Source: Spirochaetota bacterium | GTDB taxonomy: Bacteria > Spirochaetota > Spirochaetia > Treponematales > Rectinemataceae | Assembly (NCBI GenBank): GCA_029265615.1 | Contig: JAJUIB010000002.1 | Span: 62,001 to 126,000, forward strand | DNA length: 64,000 bases | Direction: 5' to 3' | Shown here: positions 18,901-26,804 of the stretch, in pieces | Layout of the letters: the number at the start of each line of letters is the position of its first letter | Numbering within the stretch: position 1 is the first letter of the stretch | The notes under the pieces: model-generated | Told to the model about the DNA's origin: nothing | Databases searched by the model: none | What the model saw: the letters and a program-made list of their open reading frames with translations, nothing else | Made by a program: the position numbers and the translations under genes

Positions 18901-19127
18901 GCGGCAACGAGGTTGGGGGCTATCTGGCTATGCGGCCCCGCCGCGGGGCCCAGTGGAATGCTGGCCCTCCCTCCCATGACGGCGAGGCCCGGGCTTTTCG
19001 CCTCGAGCTCGAAGACGCTCCTAAAGGCGCGCTCCGGAATCTCGTAGATCGAGCCCTTTGCGCGGTACTCGCCCGCGATGCGCGATAGAAGCGCGGAGAG
19101 CGGCGTTGGTTCCATGACTTTGCTCAC
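15984..19127 (-). CDS. ygfK: YgfK multidomain Fe-S flavoprotein reductase
   Basis: A 1047-aa oxidoreductase matching YgfK (about 1032 aa), formerly called a selenate reductase subunit. The N-terminal half is a dihydroorotate-dehydrogenase-like barrel (PLGPAAGPHSQIAPN and LSTMHGCPPDEI). A GltD-like Fe-S segment follows near 480-520 (CVEACPVNQKVPEYI). Next come an FAD loop GAGPAGLSCAYHLA near 562 and an NADPH loop AGGGNTAMDAARAA. Two C-terminal ferredoxin clusters (CLECDSACLRCVEVCPNR near 910 and CNECGNCGLFCP near 954) complete it. It probably reduces a purine-derived intermediate, for example a urate-related ring, with electrons from the molybdoenzymes or NADPH. The start is taken as GTG 19127, overlapping the hyuA stop (GTGA), because MEPTPLSALLSRI then aligns with the family N-terminus. 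Confidence 0.9.
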   Translation of the reverse strand: MSKVMEPTPLSALLSRIAGEYRAKGSIYEIPERAFRSVFELEAKSPGLAVMGGRASIPLGPAAGPHSQIAPNLVAAYLSGSRVFELKTVQENDALDIEKPCIFALDEGHNVEWSTELSLDAAREEYLRGWIAVNLLASIWSPCPRDFFFNMSVGYTLAGIMSRKVDAYIEGMRNPARTTFWQSAMRELEAFVESGEFKAAFGEDARGRIRALIADFPASPVHSVTLSTMHGCPPDEIGRIGRYLIEEKGFDTYVKLNPTLLGYDEARRILDETGWQRIGLKRETFEHDLQWDDALSLIRSLGSVAEANGRQFGVKLSNTLANENDLSFLPGAERYMSGRALFPITVRLAARLAEALPDFPRRFSYCGGVSALNAQNLVAAGLGPLTVATDILKPGGYLRLIPMARAVVETLGESGGAGEGAPDAQAIARLFEAALKLPEYRGDWKVGMAAIRRQLPLFDCFAAPCVEACPVNQKVPEYIRKAARGDSIGALSTILEDNPLPCVTGTLCDHVCQSACARNDYEGPVAIRAVKLACTEGARDAAPNLAHGASQGAAQRERPRTAVVGAGPAGLSCAYHLARAGFPVVVFDASSEPGGVPANVIPRFRIPREGIARDIERIRSLGAEFRFGTRIESFATLAREGFDRVFLATGAPVARELPLTGTGVRVVDALTFLEGTAAGPGAFAGYRRIVVAGGGNTAMDAARAAARLTNVESVTIAYRRTRAEMPADREELENALREAAALAGSGAAASGMLLELSLPERIEEGKLIMRRMRLGAKDASGRRAPEPSAETFAIPCDLLVAAVGEAPDAALLSAFGVELSASGRPRYDERTQATSAPGVYVGGDAARGPSSIIAAEADGRRAAHAIMREAGVEPAAASYAPPEPRPERLAARGELRPSLSFGEEGFVAREAERCLECDSACLRCVEVCPNRANTAIPRPAGAGYQAFQILHIDSLCNECGNCGLFCPYEGEPYHGKATLFSSMETLCASRNAGFAVLAGGIVALRAVWDGPVAEFAPDASGSSGENAMLALARAVERDHAYLLGGSR

Positions 19128-20521
19128 CGGTACCCCCACGTGATGAATTTCCCGGAGCCGGGGGCGGCGACAATCTCGCCGACCGCGGCCTCGTCCGCGC
19201 CTCGCTGCGCTCGGTAAACAGGGGCGCCGCGCACGTAGGTGACGAGGATTCGGCCCGTCAATCTCATGCCCTCGAAGGGCGTGATCTTGCCTTTTGAAAG
19301 AAGCAGCTCACCCTCGATCCTCGTTGTCGCCGTAGGGTCGACGAGGACAAGGTCGGCGTCTTTTCCCGGTTCGATGGCGCCCTTGCGGGCGGAAAGGCCA
19401 TAGCGCCGCGCCGCTAGCCCGCACACCGCCTCGATGAAACGGGGTAGTCCGATCCTGCGCGCGAGTAGCCCCTCGGAGAGGAGGTAGGGAAGCATCGTCC
19501 CCGTTCCCGGTATACCGCCGTAGGCGGTCCAGGGATCGCCGGTCTCCTTTTCCGCCCGCGGGGCGGGAGCGTGATCGCTTGCGACGAAGGAGATGCCCCC
19601 CGAGGCAAGGAGCGCCCAGAGGCGTTCAACCTCCCCCGGGGCCTTGACGACCGGCGCCGTCTTGAGCGCGGCGCCGAGGCGGGAAAAGTCATCGCGCGAG
19701 AATGCAAGGTAATGCGCACAGGTTTCGCAGGTGGCGCCGCCTGCAGCGACGAGTTCTGCCGCCTGAGCGGTTCCTACGTGGACCACGTGGAGCGTCTTTT
19801 CGCGACCACGCGCAAGGGCCATGGCCGCGGCGCATGCGGCAAACTCCGCCTCCTCGGGGCGCGAATCGGCGTAGTCGGCCCATTCGGGCGCCGCCTCGCC
19901 GCGGCGGGCCTTGACCCGACGGGTTGCCGCGGTCACATAGTCGAAATCCTCGGCATGAAGGAGTATCGGCCGCCCAAGCCGCTCTCCCGCCGCGACGATG
20001 CGGGCGAAGTCGTCGTGCGTCACGCGCGTGAAACTCTCCATGCCCGAGATGAAATAGCACTTGAAGCCGACCACATAGGGCGCAAGCTCCTCCATCCAGA
20101 GCGCAAGGCTCTCCTCTACCGTGTGACCCGAAACGCCGCCGAAGAGCGCATAATCGACGACAGCCTGATTTGAGATCACGGCGAGCTTATTTTCGAGCGC
20201 CTCGCGCCGCGTGACGGGCGGGAGCGAGGTGCAGGGCATGTCGATCACCGTTGTGACGCCGCCTTTCGCCGCCTCGGAGCTACCGTGGAGGAAGTCCTCG
20301 CGTTGTGTGAAGCCCGGTTCATCGAAGTGCACATGCGGGTCTATGGCGCCGGGAAGGACGAGCAAGCCCGATGCGTCGACGAGCTCCTCATCTTCGAGCG
20401 GCTCAAGGCCGCCCGATGTCGCGGAGGCAACGTCCGCAATCCGCTCCCCGTGGATGCGGATGTCTGCCCGGATAAAGTCACGTTCGCCCGGAAGCGCGAC
20501 AAGGCCATGCCGTATGATCAT
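19124..20521 (-). CDS. hyuA: HyuA/YgeZ-type dihydropyrimidinase-allantoinase family hydrolase
   Basis: A 465-aa cyclic-amide hydrolase. The binuclear metal centre is visible: H63 and H65 in DPHVHFDEPG, carbamylated K154 in VGFKCYF, H189 in LLHAED, H248 in VVHVG and D316 in VASDHAP. The FDEPG text after the HxH is allantoinase-like, while YgeZ/HyuA in E. coli is called a D-phenylhydantoinase. In this operon it should open a hydantoin or ureido ring formed from urate or xanthine. It starts at ATG 20521 after GGGGGA, overlapping the xdhB stop. Whether allantoin itself is a substrate cannot be told from sequence. Confidence 0.87.
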   Translation of the reverse strand: MIIRHGLVALPGERDFIRADIRIHGERIADVASATSGGLEPLEDEELVDASGLLVLPGAIDPHVHFDEPGFTQREDFLHGSSEAAKGGVTTVIDMPCTSLPPVTRREALENKLAVISNQAVVDYALFGGVSGHTVEESLALWMEELAPYVVGFKCYFISGMESFTRVTHDDFARIVAAGERLGRPILLHAEDFDYVTAATRRVKARRGEAAPEWADYADSRPEEAEFAACAAAMALARGREKTLHVVHVGTAQAAELVAAGGATCETCAHYLAFSRDDFSRLGAALKTAPVVKAPGEVERLWALLASGGISFVASDHAPAPRAEKETGDPWTAYGGIPGTGTMLPYLLSEGLLARRIGLPRFIEAVCGLAARRYGLSARKGAIEPGKDADLVLVDPTATTRIEGELLLSKGKITPFEGMRLTGRILVTYVRGAPVYRAQRGADEAAVGEIVAAPGSGKFITWGYR

Positions 20522-22803
20522 GCATTCCCCCTTTTGCGGGTGCCGACAAGCCCGCCTGAGAGCGCTGAAAGCGCCTTTTCGGGCGTCATCGGAAGATCGT
20601 AGGGGATGCGTGCGTCTGGCCTGGCTGCGCGTATCGCGTCGAGCACCGCAAAGTAGCCCGCAATCCCGTAGTTGAGGGGCGGCTCGCCGACGGCCTTGGA
20701 CCCAAGCACCGCACGCGGGTTTTCGGACTCAGGCAAAAAGTCGAGGTCAAGCCCAGCCGACAAGAAGTGCGCGTCGGGGAGCTTGTACGTGGACAGAGTG
20801 TCGGACAAAAGCCTCCCTTCGTTTGAGAAAACGAGTTCTTCGAGCGTCGCCCATCCGAGCCCCTGCGCAAAAGCGCCCTCGACCTGCCCGCGGTCGACCA
20901 CAGGGTCGAGCGACCTTGCTATGTCGTGCACCGCAACCGCTTTTTCGATCGCATAACTTCCACGTAGCACGTCGAGTCTCGCGACGACGAGCGCGGCGCC
21001 GTAGACGTGGTAGGCGAAGGGACTCCCCCGTTCGGCCTGTGCGTCGTAAAAGAGCCCGGGCGTCGCATAGAATCCGTGGGCCGAAAGGTCGATCCTCGCC
21101 TCGTGGCACTTTGCGACAAGATCGCGGAACGAAAGCCCCGTGTCGCTTCCTGCGCAAAGAAGCCTTCCTTCGCGGAAGGAGAGTTCGGCCGCGGCCAGGC
21201 CAGTAAGTTCGGTAGCCTTTGCGATTATGCGACCTCTAATTTCTTCGCAGGCTGCAAGGGCGGCAGCGCCGTTTATGTCGCTTCCCGTACTTGCCGCGGT
21301 CGGAACTGTGTTCGCGACGGTGAGCGTGCTTGTGCGTTCGACGCGTACGGTGTCGAGCGGGACTCCGAGCGCCGAAGAGGCGACCCTTGCGATTTTTCGC
21401 GCTACCTGTTGGCCCATTTCTACGGCGCCTGTTGAGACGAGCACCGACCCGTCCTGATAGACGTGGACGAGCGCGCCGCCCTGGTTCATGGGGAGTTTCG
21501 TGAAGGATATCCCGAAGCAGTTCGGTATGAGCGCTGCTCCGAGCTTTTCAAGCGGGTGTGCTGCGTTGAAGGCGTCAATGTCGGCGCGGAGACGCCGCCA
21601 GTCGGCTTGAGCGGTGAGCCTGTCCCAGGCTTCGCGCGCGCGCACGCCCACAAGCGGCATCCCATAGTGCGTGACGTCTCCCTCTTCGACCAGATTACGG
21701 GCTTTTATTTCCTCAGCTTGAAGGCCCATCTTCGCCGCGAGGGCGTCGATTGCCGCCTCGATGACAAAGAAGGCCTGCGGCGCGCCGAAGCCGCGGAACG
21801 CAGTGAAGGAGGGGAGATTCGTCTTGCACATGTATCCCGTGATGCGGACGTTGGGTACGCGATATGCGCCGCAGGCGTGGAAAAGCGTCCGGGAGAGTAT
21901 GCCCGGGGAGAGATCGCAGGAAGAGCCTGAGTTCTGGTAGTAATCGGCCTCGAATGAGAGGATGCGCCCGTCTTTGTCAGCACTGATCCTGAAATCGCTC
22001 GAGTACGGATGCCGCTTCCCCGTCGCGCGCATGTCGGTTTTACGGTCGAGGTAGAGCTTGACCGGCCGCCCCGTAACGAAGGCGCCGAGAGCCGCAAGGC
22101 AAGCCCAGCTCGTCGCCTGATCTTCCTTACCGCCGAAGGCACCTCCGAGTCGCCTCGCCTCGACCTCAACAGCGTTCATGGGAAGGCCGAGAACGCGGGC
22201 CGCCGCGCGTTGTACGACGGTTGCCCCCTGCGTGCTCGACACTATGCGCACGCGCGTGCCGTCGACGAGCTCGGCGAATGCCCCTTGCGTCTCGAGATAG
22301 ACGTGCTCTTGGCCGCCTGAGTCGGCGCGCCCCTCTGCTACATAGCTAGCCCGGGCGACCGCCTTTTCAACGTCGCCCGAACTCTGCGTGCGCGGCGGAA
22401 GGATGAATTCGCCGCGTGCAGCGGCCTCGCGCGGGTCGAAGACCGGCTCAAGCGGCTCCCCCTCGACTCTGACGAGCTCGGCTGCCCGCCGTGCGAGGGC
22501 CCGCGTTTGTGCTAGGCATAGAACTAAGGGTTGCCCCCAGTATTCCCACTCATGCTCGGGCAGAAGCGGCTCGTCGGCTACGGTGAAACCGAGTTGGTTC
22601 TCGCCCGGCACATCGGCCGCAGTTATTACGCGCACAGAAGGGTCGAGCGCAAGGGCCGCTAATGCGTCTATGCGCGTTATGCGCCCTCGTGCGGATTCCG
22701 AAAGCTTTACGGTAGCCTGGAGTGCGTTCGCGGGCTCCGGAAGGTCGTCGATATACGCGGTCATGCCGCGGAGGTTGAGCGCGGCATCGTGTGCACCCTT
22801 CAT
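20518..22803 (-). CDS. xdhB: Xanthine dehydrogenase molybdopterin subunit (XdhB type)
   Basis: A 761-aa large subunit of the two-subunit xanthine dehydrogenase seen in Rhodobacter. Cofactor and substrate residues are present: GQEHVYLE at 164-171, GGAFGGK at 220-226, substrate-binding R337 in RGFGAPQ (337-343) and the catalytic Glu 707 in AVGEPPL. All key xanthine-dehydrogenase residues are conserved, so oxidation of hypoxanthine or xanthine to urate is well supported, or its reverse during anaerobic growth. It overlaps xdhA (ATGA) and hyuA. This makes two independent molybdenum hydroxylases in one operon, the other being the XdhD type. Confidence 0.92.
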   Translation of the reverse strand: MKGAHDAALNLRGMTAYIDDLPEPANALQATVKLSESARGRITRIDALAALALDPSVRVITAADVPGENQLGFTVADEPLLPEHEWEYWGQPLVLCLAQTRALARRAAELVRVEGEPLEPVFDPREAAARGEFILPPRTQSSGDVEKAVARASYVAEGRADSGGQEHVYLETQGAFAELVDGTRVRIVSSTQGATVVQRAAARVLGLPMNAVEVEARRLGGAFGGKEDQATSWACLAALGAFVTGRPVKLYLDRKTDMRATGKRHPYSSDFRISADKDGRILSFEADYYQNSGSSCDLSPGILSRTLFHACGAYRVPNVRITGYMCKTNLPSFTAFRGFGAPQAFFVIEAAIDALAAKMGLQAEEIKARNLVEEGDVTHYGMPLVGVRAREAWDRLTAQADWRRLRADIDAFNAAHPLEKLGAALIPNCFGISFTKLPMNQGGALVHVYQDGSVLVSTGAVEMGQQVARKIARVASSALGVPLDTVRVERTSTLTVANTVPTAASTGSDINGAAALAACEEIRGRIIAKATELTGLAAAELSFREGRLLCAGSDTGLSFRDLVAKCHEARIDLSAHGFYATPGLFYDAQAERGSPFAYHVYGAALVVARLDVLRGSYAIEKAVAVHDIARSLDPVVDRGQVEGAFAQGLGWATLEELVFSNEGRLLSDTLSTYKLPDAHFLSAGLDLDFLPESENPRAVLGSKAVGEPPLNYGIAGYFAVLDAIRAARPDARIPYDLPMTPEKALSALSGGLVGTRKRGNA

Positions 22804-24257
22804 CGCAGCGCCTCCTTCGTGACGGCGTCCTGGATCCCCGCGTCACCGGGGAAGAGGGTCGCGAAATGCGCAAGGACAAGACGCTTGAGCGCCTCGATGC
22901 GATAGGCTGCCGAGCCGCGCACGTCGCTTATGGGCGACACTTCGGAAGCTGCGGCGCGCGCCGCCTCGACTGCGAGGCTTCCGGTGACTTCACGCCCCGT
23001 GATGAGCTCAGAGGCGCCTTCAAGAAGGAGCGGGGTCGCCGCAACACCACCTGCCGATATTCTTCCTCGCGTTATGCGGTTTTCATCGAGTTCGATCATG
23101 ATCGCGGTATTCACCGCCGCAATGTCAAGCGTCGACCGCTTCGAAGCCTTCTCGAAGTTGAAAAGCGGTCGCCCGTGGGCCTGAAGGAGAAATGCCGTGA
23201 CGAGCTCTCCCGCCGCAAGGTCGAGTTTTTTGTAGCCGAGATAGAGCCGTTCGAGGGGGATTTCTCTGGCGGTTCCGCTTTGTTCCGGGCGTTCAATACG
23301 CACTATCGCGCCGAGCGCGATGAGCATCGACACGATGTCGGCGACGGGCGAGGCGTTCACGGCGTTGCCGCCCAGCGTCGCGACGTTCCGCACGAGGATG
23401 CTCGCGAATTTGCCCTCGAAGCGCTCGATCCCCGGGACGGCGCTGCGCACATCCTCCGAGGCGAAAAACTCGCGGACTGTCGCCGCCGCGCCGACTTCAA
23501 GCGTCGCCCCCCGTCTGGTAATTGCCTTAAGGCTAGGATCTGCAGGAAGGTATGCAAATCCCGAGCGTGGAATGGGGTCAGGATTGCGGACGTAAAGGTC
23601 GCTTCCTCCGCCGACCGCAAATCCGACGGGCGTGAAGAGGGGGCGCGGCGCAGTTTTTTCAAGGAGACCGCCCTGGGCGAAAGCGGGGAGCGATGCGGGG
23701 ACGACCTGTGCCGCCGCAAGTGCGTCGAGCCGAGCCTCGGGCTCCGGGGGGAGGTCGCGGAAGTCTTTTATGAGCCGCGCCGCGGCGCGGCGTATCGAAC
23801 CGTAGCCTGTGCAGCGGCACAGGTTGCCCGATACGGCTTCGAGCGCGCCTTCTTCGTCGAGATGCGAGCCTTCGATGAGCCATGCGGTGAGGACGATGAT
23901 AAAGCCGGGCGAGCAGAAACCACACTGGCTCGCATTTTCCTCGAGGAAGGCACGCATCACCGGCGTGAGCCCCCCGTCCGCCCCTGCGGCGAGGCCTTCG
24001 ATGGTGACGAGGTGCTTGTTCTCGAGCGCGGCGAGCGGAAGCACGCAGGACGGAACGGCGCGATAGGCGGCGCCACCTTCGCGCTTCCGCTCCCCGAGGA
24101 GCACCGCGCAGGCGCCGCAATCACCCTCGCGGCAGCCTTCCTTGGTGCCGGTGAGCGCAAGGTCCTTGCGGATGAAGTCGAGGGCTGGCGAGCCCTCCCA
24201 TCTGTCGGTTTCGACGACGCGGTCGTTCGCGAGGAATCGAAGGCTCCTCTTGGTCAT
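22800..24257 (-). CDS. xdhA: Xanthine dehydrogenase Fe-S/FAD subunit (XdhA type)
   Basis: A 485-aa small subunit combining [2Fe-2S] and FAD domains. The first cluster is CREGDCGAC with C42, C47 and C50; the second is CGFCSPGF plus CRCTGYG near 105-150. The FAD loops are VGGGSDLYV and ATLGGNAVNASPVAD in the middle third, and a CO-dehydrogenase flavoprotein C-terminal domain ends the chain. It shuttles electrons from the molybdenum centre in XdhB to NAD. The ATG at 24257 lies 26 bases after the gntR stop, with GGAGCG nearby, so it is the first structural gene behind the regulator. Confidence 0.92.
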   Translation of the reverse strand: MTKRSLRFLANDRVVETDRWEGSPALDFIRKDLALTGTKEGCREGDCGACAVLLGERKREGGAAYRAVPSCVLPLAALENKHLVTIEGLAAGADGGLTPVMRAFLEENASQCGFCSPGFIIVLTAWLIEGSHLDEEGALEAVSGNLCRCTGYGSIRRAAARLIKDFRDLPPEPEARLDALAAAQVVPASLPAFAQGGLLEKTAPRPLFTPVGFAVGGGSDLYVRNPDPIPRSGFAYLPADPSLKAITRRGATLEVGAAATVREFFASEDVRSAVPGIERFEGKFASILVRNVATLGGNAVNASPVADIVSMLIALGAIVRIERPEQSGTAREIPLERLYLGYKKLDLAAGELVTAFLLQAHGRPLFNFEKASKRSTLDIAAVNTAIMIELDENRITRGRISAGGVAATPLLLEGASELITGREVTGSLAVEAARAAASEVSPISDVRGSAAYRIEALKRLVLAHFATLFPGDAGIQDAVTKEALR

Positions 24258-24283
24258 GCGCTCGCTCCTTCTTACGTGCGGCC

Positions 24284-24985
24284 TTAGTCCGCGCTCCGGC
24301 GCTCGAACGGCTCCGCGGTCTCTTTCGCCGCGCCGCGGGCCCGTTCACGGGCAAGGAAGTCCGACAGGGTCGACTCGGTGCAACGCTCCCAATGCTCGCC
24401 GAGAAGGCGGACGGCTTTTCTCCTATCCCCCTGCTCGAGGGCGGCGACGACGCCTTCGTGCTCCATGAGCGACTCATTGACGAATTCCGCGACCTGCATG
24501 AACGCGTATTCGTAGCGGAAGACAATCCGCTTGAGTTCGGCGAGGACGCGGAGGAGGTGCTGGTTGCCCGTCTCCTCGACGAGCGCCTTGTGCCATGATG
24601 AGTCGAGCTCGATCCGTGCAAGCGGGTCGTCCGACTCCTCGCGGATGGATCGTCCGATTCCGCGAAGCGCGGCGATCTTTTCCGGTGAGGGAAGGGGGGC
24701 ATTCTTGAGCGCGTGGCACTCGAGCAGGCTCACGAGGGGGTAGACCTCCCTAATCTCCGATTCGCGCAAGTGTTTCACGGAGAAGCCGAGGTGCTTCTGT
24801 GCCGTGATGAAGCCTTCGCGCTCCAGGCGGAGAAGCGCTTCGCGGACGGGCGTCCTGCTGACGCCAAGGCGCTCCGCAAGCTCGGAATCCTTGAGCCGCT
24901 GACCGGGCGCAAATTCGCCCTTGATGATGTCCGCAAGGAGCTCCTTGTGGACGTCTGAACTCAGCCTTTGCCGATTGATGGACAT
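24284..24985 (-). CDS. GntR-family (FadR subfamily) transcriptional regulator of purine catabolism
   Basis: A 233-aa regulator. An N-terminal winged helix-turn-helix (VHKELLADIIKGEFAPGQRL then SELAERLGVSRTPVREALLRL) occupies residues 10-75. A C-terminal all-helical FCD ligand domain follows, with E, H and R residues of the metal or carboxylate pocket (LECHAL, SSWHKALVEETGN, EHEGVVAALEQGD). I take ATG 24985 as start because MSINRQR leads straight into the HTH; the frame continues 54 bases upstream. No Shine-Dalgarno sequence precedes it, and a promoter places the transcript start at or next to the ATG, so it may be leaderless. It is the first gene of the operon and probably represses itself, the operon and the divergent ade/permease pair through TGTATACA-like dyads. 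Confidence 0.88.
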   Translation of the reverse strand: MSINRQRLSSDVHKELLADIIKGEFAPGQRLKDSELAERLGVSRTPVREALLRLEREGFITAQKHLGFSVKHLRESEIREVYPLVSLLECHALKNAPLPSPEKIAALRGIGRSIREESDDPLARIELDSSWHKALVEETGNQHLLRVLAELKRIVFRYEYAFMQVAEFVNESLMEHEGVVAALEQGDRRKAVRLLGEHWERCTESTLSDFLARERARGAAKETAEPFERRSAD

Positions 24986-24986
24986 A

Positions 24987-25020
24987 GGAATACTGTATTC
25001 CGTATACAAAAAACCGTCAA
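24987..25020 (-). promoter_or_regulatory. gntR-purine operon promoter with overlapping operator dyads
   Basis: On the minus strand TTGACG (25015-25020) and TACAGT (24992-24997) are separated by exactly 17 bases. A perfect 15-base dyad, GGAATACTGTATTCC (24987-25001), covers the -10 box, and an adjacent GTATAC (25002-25007, in TTTGTATACGG) lies in the spacer. A repressor bound here would block polymerase, consistent with autoregulation by the GntR protein. The same TTGTATAC core recurs twice upstream of ade and the permease. Confidence 0.7.
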
Positions 25021-25022
25021 GG

Positions 25023-25060
25023 AAAAAACTCCGCTTCAAGGCCTGTTTGTAGGCGGCCTT
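25023..25060 (-). terminator. Candidate terminator after adenine deaminase
   Basis: On the minus strand AAGGCC (with GCC/GGC inner pairing) and its complement GGCCTT form a hairpin at 25038-25060. It is followed nine bases later by TTTTTT (25023-25028). It lies between the ade stop and the gntR promoter. The distance from stem to T-run is longer than in a canonical intrinsic terminator. Confidence 0.4.
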
Positions 25061-25073
25061 CCTGGTCCAGGGC

Positions 25074-26798
25074 CTAATCGACGAAGAGTTCCACCGGTGT
25101 GAAGCGCTCGACGTCGACGAGCCCGCGGTCTGTGATCTTGAGCTTGGGGATGACCGGCAAGGCCATGAATGAAAGCGTCATGAGCGGCGAGGGATTGGCG
25201 AGGCCTTCGCGGTGGAAGAGTTCGTCGAAGGCCCGTAAGCGCTCGACGACGAACTTAGCGTCCCGGTCGCTCATGAGTCCGGCGACGGGGAGCGGCAGGT
25301 CGAGGAGCACGTCGTCGCCGACGGCGAACACGAGACCGCCTTTCAGCTTGTTGAGGTGTCGCGCCGCCTTGAAGATCGAGCGGTCGTCGACGCCGGCGAC
25401 GATCATGTTGTGCGAATCATGGCTAATCGTACAGCCGATTGCGCCGCGTTTGAGGCCAAAACCGGAGATAAATCCTTTGCCGATGTTTCCCGAACCGGTG
25501 TGCCGCTCGATTACGAAGAGTTTTGCGATGTCGCGCGCAGGATCGGCGACGCAGAGGCCCTCTTCCACTTTCGGCTCAAGGAGGAGCTCCCCCGTGATGA
25601 TCGACTCGGGGCGGGCCTCGATGACGCGAATACGTCCGCCAGCGTGTGGGGCCGGGATGCGGAAGTCCTCTTCGGTGAGCCACTTGATGTTGACCGAATC
25701 GCGGAGGGGCGGGCGTGAGGGTGGGGGTTCGCGGAGAATCTGGCCTTCCTCGGCGACGAGTGCGCCGTCTTTGAAGACGAGCTTCGCCTCGAAGCGCTCG
25801 AGACGCTCGAAGGCGACGAAGTCGGCGCGGTAGCCGGGCGCTATCGCGCCCATGCCCGGAATGCCGAACCAGCGTGCGGGGTTGGAACAGGCGACGCGGA
25901 ATGCGTCGATGGGATCGACGCCACCCTCGAGAAGAAGTCTGAGCGCGTGGTCCATGTGCCCCTCGTCCACGAGGTCGTCGGGATGCCGGTCGTCAGAGCA
26001 GATGAGGAAGGAGCCTGCGGTCCGGGGGCTGAGGGCGGGAAGAAGCCTACGAAGGTCCTTCGCTGTCGATCCCTCGCGCATCATGATGTACATGCCTTTC
26101 GCGAGCTTCTCTCGCGCTTCCTCGGGGCTCGTGCACTCGTGGTCGGAGCCGATGCCGGCGGCGAGGTAGGCCGATAGGTCTTTACCTGCAAGCCCGGGTG
26201 CGTGACCGTCGATCGGCCTGCCCGCCTGGCGGAAGAGCGCAAGCTTGTCGAGGAGCTTTTGGTCCTTTGAAAGCACGCCCGGATAGTTCATTACCTCCCC
26301 GAGGCCGAGGACGCGGGGCTCCCGGAGGAAGGGGTACATGTCCGATGCATAGAGGGCGGCGCCCGCCGTGTCGAACTCGGTCGCGGGTACGCAGGACGGC
26401 ACCATGAAGTAGACGTCGAGCGGTAGCCCTTCGCTCGATGCGAGCATATAACGCATGCCGTCGTAGCCAAGGACGTTGGCGATTTCGTGCGGGTCGGCGA
26501 CCACCGCGGTCGTGGCGCGCGGCCCGCCGATTAGAGCGGACTCCGGCGGGGGGGGGGAGGAGGGCTCGGGGTGGGCAAGGGCGTCAACAAGACCCGGGGC
26601 GAGATACAGGCCCTTGAGGTCGATCGTGCGTTCGGCGCGGAGCCCATCGTCGACGCCGACGACGCGGCCCTTCCTGACCGAAACGGTGACGCCTCGCCGG
26701 ATCTCGCCGGCGATGAGATCCACGAGGGTCGCGTTCGCGAGGTTGAGGTCGCAGGGGAGGGCGCCGCGGGCGGCGTCAATGAGGTCCTTATCGAGCAT
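25074..26798 (-). CDS. ade: Adenine deaminase with an aberrant metal-binding segment
   Basis: A 574-aa amidohydrolase of the bacterial adenine deaminase family (adenine to hypoxanthine plus ammonia). Family text includes TTAVVADPHEIANVLG, FMVPSCVPATEF, GHAPGL, AGIGSDHE, CSDDRHPDDL, SHDSHNMIVAG and a C-terminal GGLVFAVGDDV domain. The segment that should read like DAHVHIESS instead reads DALAHPEPSSPPPP (residues 72-85), so the first metal histidine is Leu74. The codon is CTT, one base from CAT. The spacing is unchanged, and the DNA there contains a run of ten G on the plus strand (26548-26557). It is either a drifted enzyme or a local sequence error. The start is ATG 26798, without a Shine-Dalgarno sequence. 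Confidence 0.82.
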   Translation of the reverse strand: MLDKDLIDAARGALPCDLNLANATLVDLIAGEIRRGVTVSVRKGRVVGVDDGLRAERTIDLKGLYLAPGLVDALAHPEPSSPPPPESALIGGPRATTAVVADPHEIANVLGYDGMRYMLASSEGLPLDVYFMVPSCVPATEFDTAGAALYASDMYPFLREPRVLGLGEVMNYPGVLSKDQKLLDKLALFRQAGRPIDGHAPGLAGKDLSAYLAAGIGSDHECTSPEEAREKLAKGMYIMMREGSTAKDLRRLLPALSPRTAGSFLICSDDRHPDDLVDEGHMDHALRLLLEGGVDPIDAFRVACSNPARWFGIPGMGAIAPGYRADFVAFERLERFEAKLVFKDGALVAEEGQILREPPPSRPPLRDSVNIKWLTEEDFRIPAPHAGGRIRVIEARPESIITGELLLEPKVEEGLCVADPARDIAKLFVIERHTGSGNIGKGFISGFGLKRGAIGCTISHDSHNMIVAGVDDRSIFKAARHLNKLKGGLVFAVGDDVLLDLPLPVAGLMSDRDAKFVVERLRAFDELFHREGLANPSPLMTLSFMALPVIPKLKITDRGLVDVERFTPVELFVD

Positions 26799-26804
26799 GG
26801 GAGT

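Noticed and set aside
26540-26600. Frameshift explanation for the odd adenine deaminase segment
   Set aside because: Neither alternative frame restores HxHxESS, one of them meets a stop, and the spacing to the next conserved block is unchanged; substitutions fit better.
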